Origin: Torreya grandis
Taxonomy: Eukaryota; Streptophyta; Pinopsida; Cupressales; Taxaceae
Length of the DNA stretch: 64,000 nt
Direction: 5' to 3'
Assembly: GCA_037957365.1 (NCBI GenBank)
Contig: JARHVA010001173.1
Span: forward strand, 3,618,501-3,682,500
Numbering within the stretch: position 1 is the stretch's first letter; every line of letters begins with the position of its first letter. Positions 59,822-64,000 of this stretch are shown piece by piece. Made by a program: the position numbers and the translations under genes. Under the pieces are notes generated by a model. That model had not been told where the DNA came from. It did not search any database and saw only the letters and a list, made by a program, of their open reading frames with translations.

Positions 59822-60972
59822 TGTGATCTAAGAATTTAACTCAAGAGAGGGGGTTAGATCAAGTGTTAGTTCAAAATGGAATCAAAATGAACATAACCAT
59901 TAAAAAACATGACATCTCTAGGACTAGACACTAGGGGGAGATTAATAATAGACATGCATGTGAAAGTAATAACTAAAAACATGAAAGAAACATTCCTTCA
60001 CCTTCCTTATAGCTTCTAAATGGTTTGTAGGGTGGCTTACTTGACTTGTGCGTCAAAGAGTCTTCATCAATGGAGTTGCCTGGATCCTTCTCTCCTTGGC
60101 ACATTTGGCTTGTGGCTTTGGCTCAGTAATTGGGTATGATAACACTATACTAAATGGATTTTGAACTCATTTATGCATTATAAATTTACACCATCCAAGC
60201 TTGAAATTATGATTGTGAGGCCTCTTATTTATAGATTTTTGTAAATAATCATAATGAACATGGACCATCCATCTCAAGGTGAATATTTGTGTCCAAGAAT
60301 CCATTCAATTTTATAGGCTAAAATCATAAATTCCCTCATAAATATTTGGGATAGAGAGGCATAAGAGGGCTTAATCAGATATTTATTGTAATTAAGGCTT
60401 ATGGATGCCACTCCATAGATGACCTCACTTGATGATGTAGATATTAAATATCAATTTCCATTAATTAAATATCAAACAAGTTACATGGAAAATTAACTTA
60501 AGCTCTTGATTCAAATTAATTAGTTTTAAACATGATTTATCAATTTTGGTGCAAATCTTGATAATTAGTGCACAAATTATTCAAACTAGTCAACATGTCA
60601 TATTATTGGAGCAAAATTTGATTGGATTGAAATTGTAATGTTAGATGTGTTAAAACCATTATCCCATTTAGGATTTTACCAACACAAAATAATAAAGGCA
60701 TGTGTCTCATGCAATAACTTTGGTAGAAAAGGCAATCTAGAGTACCTAGGTACGTAAATATCATTTTGACTCAAAATTATTTGATCAAAGTTAGCTATCT
60801 CATAAAATGTATTGTCCCATTTAGGGATACATTGGCCAAAATTGGCACTTGTATATGACAAATTCAAACCATTTAATGCATTTTAGTGTTTTTAATCTAA
60901 ATTATGTATTTTGATAGAAATTTGTCAAAAGCCTGATGGGAGGTCATTGGTGGCCACTTTTAGGTGTCTACA
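59822..60972 (-). repeat. G2 5' LTR (right copy)
   Basis: On the minus strand it starts TGTAGACACC at 60972 and ends GATCACA at 59822. It matches 29673-30800 along its whole length. Its outer edge abuts resumed G1 LTR sequence. Confidence 0.85.
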
Positions 60973-62564
60973 ACAAGACCTTTGATAAGTTTTATAATTA
61001 TGTAATCTAAGACTAGCTTAGGTCTAAGTGGTAGTGGCAAGTGTTTCCCAAAAAGGGTTGGCACCGTAATTTTACAAGTCCATGATTGAACTAAGGTAAT
61101 TAAATAAGCCAAAGTTATTAAAATAACTAAACTATAGTATAGTTTATAATAGTCCATGAAAGGACTAAGAAATAATTAACATTAAGCCAAGAAATCATTA
61201 TGCTTTGAAACTCTAAGGTGATTTCATTAGTTTAAATTTAACCATAAGTCATAGAGACTTAAGTCGATGGCATGTTATATTTCACCATGGTTTAGTAACC
61301 CAAACCAAAAATGGATTCAGTGGTTGACTTTGGGCATACTTAATTAGGGTTATCATTTATTCATTTCATTTTGATGGCTTGGTATATGGAGTGCATGGTA
61401 ATTTATAGGTCTGCACATAGGAGGCTAAGGGTTTTGGAATCTACTTCATGAATGTAAAATATAGGCTTAAGATTTTTAGGTTGGAGTTCCATCTTGTAGA
61501 ATGAGGAGTATAACTTGATAGAACTTTTACAAAAAAACAATGCAATATAAAGAGAAAATAGGAAAAAAAAAAAGAGGAAGGAGAGAGACGATAATTGTGG
61601 TGGGAAAAACTAAAAAGGAATAAGCAATAGGATTTTGGCCAAGAATTTTTGATATCACATTGCATTTGAATACCAAGTGTGTTCTAAAACGTTATTTTAT
61701 GAATCAATGTGTTATTGGGTGATTGCTTACTTTAATTAAATTGATGGTTTAAGTTTTGAAAATATATGGGCTCTTGAATAGACCTAAATATATTTATTAT
61801 TTGTAAAAATTGGTCAAGGAAACCCATAAGGGTTAGACCAGGAGAATACCTCTCCCATGGATGGCGTATAGGTAATCTCAATTGCCAATAAGACTCATTG
61901 GTTACTCTGTTATGTTGGTTTTGTGTTTGGGTCTTTTGGATGATTTTTGGGTGTTTTGGGTTTTGAACCTTGGTTTTTTTAATGTTTATTTGACAATTTA
62001 TGTCTTGGCTATGTGTGTGTGTTGATCTAAGATTATGATGGACTTGTTGGTTCATTTTTGTGTTTGAATTAAAACCCTTATTTAAAAATGTGACACCATG
62101 TTACATCATGTACTTGGATTATTTGGGTGTTTTAAGATTTATCTTTGTGTACCTAATTCCATCACCAACATATGGTTTAAGTGGGTAGGGATACCCACCA
62201 ATGGTTGTGATTATCTTGCACACAAGGATGGGTTGCATGCTTTATCTCTCACATTGGACTTAGATAGTGGTAAAGAGATTGGATATACATATTATTATAA
62301 CACATTTTATATTTCAATTAGGATGCCATTTGGAAAGGATTCATTTGATTTTATATATAATGTGCATGTATTAATCCATAAATGTTTTTTTTCCATTATG
62401 ATAATCTTGTGATTTTAAAAAATAAATAATTTTTTTTGTATTATTTCTTCAACTTCTTTCATTAAATACATTCAATATGTAACAATGAAGAAATGTTTTG
62501 GTAAAATGAATGATTGGTGACTATTGTATTTTAATATGGTCTCAAAATGATTATTGAGTAGTGT
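60973..62564 (+). repeat. G1 3' LTR, second segment
   Basis: This is the continuation of the LTR interrupted at 29672. It matches 3098-4632 and then 16407-16445 in order, with many substitutions. This single stretch crosses the LINE insertion site and shows the empty site without the LINE. Confidence 0.85.
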
Positions 62565-64000
62565 TGATGGCTAAAATTGTGCTTGATTCTAATCAATCAA
62601 CAATGGGAAGTTTCAAGCTGTGGGACATTGCAGCTTGAAACAACCTCCAAATTTTAGAGAAGCTGGTCTCTTCTTTTATATCGAGTATTGGGGGAAAAGG
62701 GATAGGAAATTAATTAGATATGCAAATGTAGGAATTGAAACCTAACTATGGCGATGTGCCTAAGTGTAATCCTAATCCTAACCTGAGCACAGTGAGACTA
62801 TATATAGGATTCAATTACATTTAAGAGCAAACAAGTGCATGATCAATGTAAAATATTGAAATTATAAAAATAGAGGCTCACAACAGAGGCTTCTTTTGTT
62901 GAAACACAAGAAACATCAACAAAGGCATAGTGTTCAATCTTCTTATAAGAATATTCCAATCACATAAGAGGCGCATAATTCATGTATAGTTATGTAAACC
63001 TTCCAACTCAATAAAATGAGACAAAAGCAAATGACATTCCTAATCACAACTCCAAAAAATCTACGGTATAGACTACCTTCGTAAATGACATAGATAATAT
63101 CAACCAAGGCATAGAGTTCAATCTTCTCAATTCATTTAGCCACATAAAAGGCACAAAAACATGCATAGTTACATCAACTTTACAATTCATGAAAATGAGA
63201 CAAAAGCAAATAATATTATTGGCCAAAAACTCTAGCAAGTCTCAAACTATAGAATCCCCACTCTAGATTTTACAATTCTTCTTCTTCTTTTATAGCCTCA
63301 GATGTCTCATTCCATCATTCCCCTTCCCACGCAATTCTACTCCATCCTTAACTCACAGAGGATGGATAGATGGCATCTTTAATGATTTGAATGCATCTTG
63401 GTCTTATCAAGAACTGCCCTGACTGTGGCATGGTGATTCATGTCTAGTACCTCCCTTTGCACCTGAATTTCTCATTCCATCACCTGCTTAGCTGCTCAAC
63501 TATCTATTCTACCTTCACTTATAGGGAACAAATAGACGGCCCCTTTTAATTCTTGTAGGCCCCAAAAAACTACCTGGTGAACTATTCCATCTACCAAGAA
63601 TAACTCCCACCAAGTTTTCCTCCATCTCGCTTTGTTGTAATAGATAGATAGACACTTTATTCTGTTGAAATGGAAGAGGACACTTAGTCAATCCCCAGAA
63701 ATTCTCTTTATTGCTTAGAAAGCATTAGAGAATGAAACTTGGTGCTTCCCACCTACTTTATCGAAGACACATGGAATTTTCCACTTTCTCTATATTCTAC
63801 TCAGAAACACTCTGCCTTTAACACCTGTTGTAATCTATTTCTTTGATACTTAGCATTTTTAACAAAACAAAACTCATCACATTCCTTGCCCAAGCAGCTT
63901 TTAAAAAGGGAATGGATACACATGGCCATCTTCATAGGTTGACACTTGGCACTCCCTCAAACCTTTGAAGTATCACCAGGGACCCATCACAATCTTTATT
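62565..64000. mobile_element. Unidentified element or LTR that interrupts the G1 3' LTR, open at the window end
   Basis: The G1 homology ends at about 62564 and new sequence starts TGATGGCTAAAATTGTGC, a possible LTR start. It has a TATATATAG box at 62800-62808. A degenerate tandem duplication of about 160 bp lies at about 62930-63240 (GGCATAGNGTTCAATCTTCT and AAAATGAGACAAAAGCAAAT occur in both halves). No coding is recognisable up to 64000, and the other end is outside. Confidence 0.5.

Larger units (their letters stand above)
29673..60972 (-). mobile_element. Tat/Ogre-type Gypsy G2 inserted in the G1 3' LTR (minus strand)
   Basis: Two LTRs of about 1.13-1.15 kb in the same (minus) orientation lie at 29673-30800 and 59822-60972. 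The G1 LTR stops at the first and resumes after the second, so all 31 kb between belongs to one insertion enlarged by later ones. From right to left come the LTR, PBS, leader, gag, protease, reverse transcriptase, RNase H, a second RNase H, integrase, a 3' leader with tandem repeats, a purine tract and the LTR. The extra RNase H and the motif wording place it in the Tat/Ogre group. Flanking bases (TTGAA and ACAAG) do not form a clear duplication. Confidence 0.85.
2556..62564 (+). mobile_element. Outer Gypsy LTR retrotransposon G1 (plus strand), split by nested insertions
   Basis: G1 is inferred from pieces that join. An LTR starts TGTCATGACC at 2556, and an iMet-type primer-binding site lies at 24636-24648. 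Decayed gag-pol runs from 24.8 to 29.03 kb, followed by a polypurine tract (AGGGGGGTAAA, 29131-29141) and a second LTR that starts at about 29142. The second LTR matches 2556-3095 up to about 29672, then picks up again at about 60973 and matches from about 3098 to 4632, then 16407-16445. So the intervening 31 kb is an insertion. The right end lies outside the window, so the outer target duplication cannot be tested. The pol order RT-RNase H-integrase defines Gypsy. No chromodomain could be recognised. Confidence 0.75.

Noticed and set aside
29668..60977. Clean 5-bp target duplication for G2
   Set aside because: The flanks TTGAA and ACAAG do not match, and the aligned G1 sequence suggests small changes at the junction, so I do not claim a duplication.
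1..64000. Host genes or tRNA genes
   Set aside because: All longer coding-like stretches fit transposon domains or repeat-borne frames. tRNA-like words such as TGGTATCAGAGC are primer-binding sites next to LTRs and have no cloverleaf around them.

Overview
This window is intergenic nuclear DNA from a seed plant with a large, repeat-rich genome. A conifer or other gymnosperm is the best guess. The reasons are AT-rich decayed sequence, very long LTRs, Tat/Ogre-type and chromovirus-type Gypsy elements, an L1-type LINE with a DUF4283 ORF1, Copia relics, and no recognisable host gene. The species call is inference. I found no tRNA, rRNA, CRISPR array or intact host gene.

Nearly the whole window can be read as one nested stack of transposable elements. 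The outer layer is a plus-strand Gypsy element, called G1 here. Its 5' LTR starts at 2556. Its primer-binding site, gag and pol lie at about 24.6-29.1 kb, and its 3' LTR starts at about 29142. Both LTRs were split by later insertions. The 5' LTR holds (a) a minus-strand LINE at 4633-16393, with a target duplication of about 13 bp and a short A tail, itself broken by a 4.0-kb Copia relic C1 at 9467-13464 (duplication CATTG); and (b) a minus-strand gag-pro Gypsy derivative G3 at 17976-23714. The 3' LTR is interrupted from about 29673 to 60972 by a minus-strand Tat/Ogre-type Gypsy G2. It resumes at about 60973, and is cut again at about 62565 by an element that runs off the window.

G2 keeps two RNase H domains, a 3' leader with a 32-bp tandem array, and two LTRs of about 1.1 kb in the same orientation. 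It is broken by Copia element C2 (37276-44591, duplication ATTAG) between its protease and gag coding. It is also broken by an unidentified plus-strand unit U1 (about 45.3-53.76 kb). U1 carries an array of 34-bp imperfect palindromes and a long decayed open reading frame of unknown family. Inside that frame sits Copia relic C3, which has only a 3' LTR, starts exactly at its primer-binding site, and is flanked by a 56-bp duplication of U1.

C1 and C3 belong to one non-autonomous Copia family. Both lack integrase and carry in its place an array of a 12-14 bp motif (CCGACRTCRGTCA) that is also repeated in their LTRs.

All coding regions are pseudogenes, broken mostly by stops at Gln and Arg positions and by Asp-to-Asn, Glu-to-Lys and Cys-to-Tyr changes. 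This is what C-to-T decay of methylated DNA would give. The window therefore has little present-day gene function but is a rich record of insertion history.
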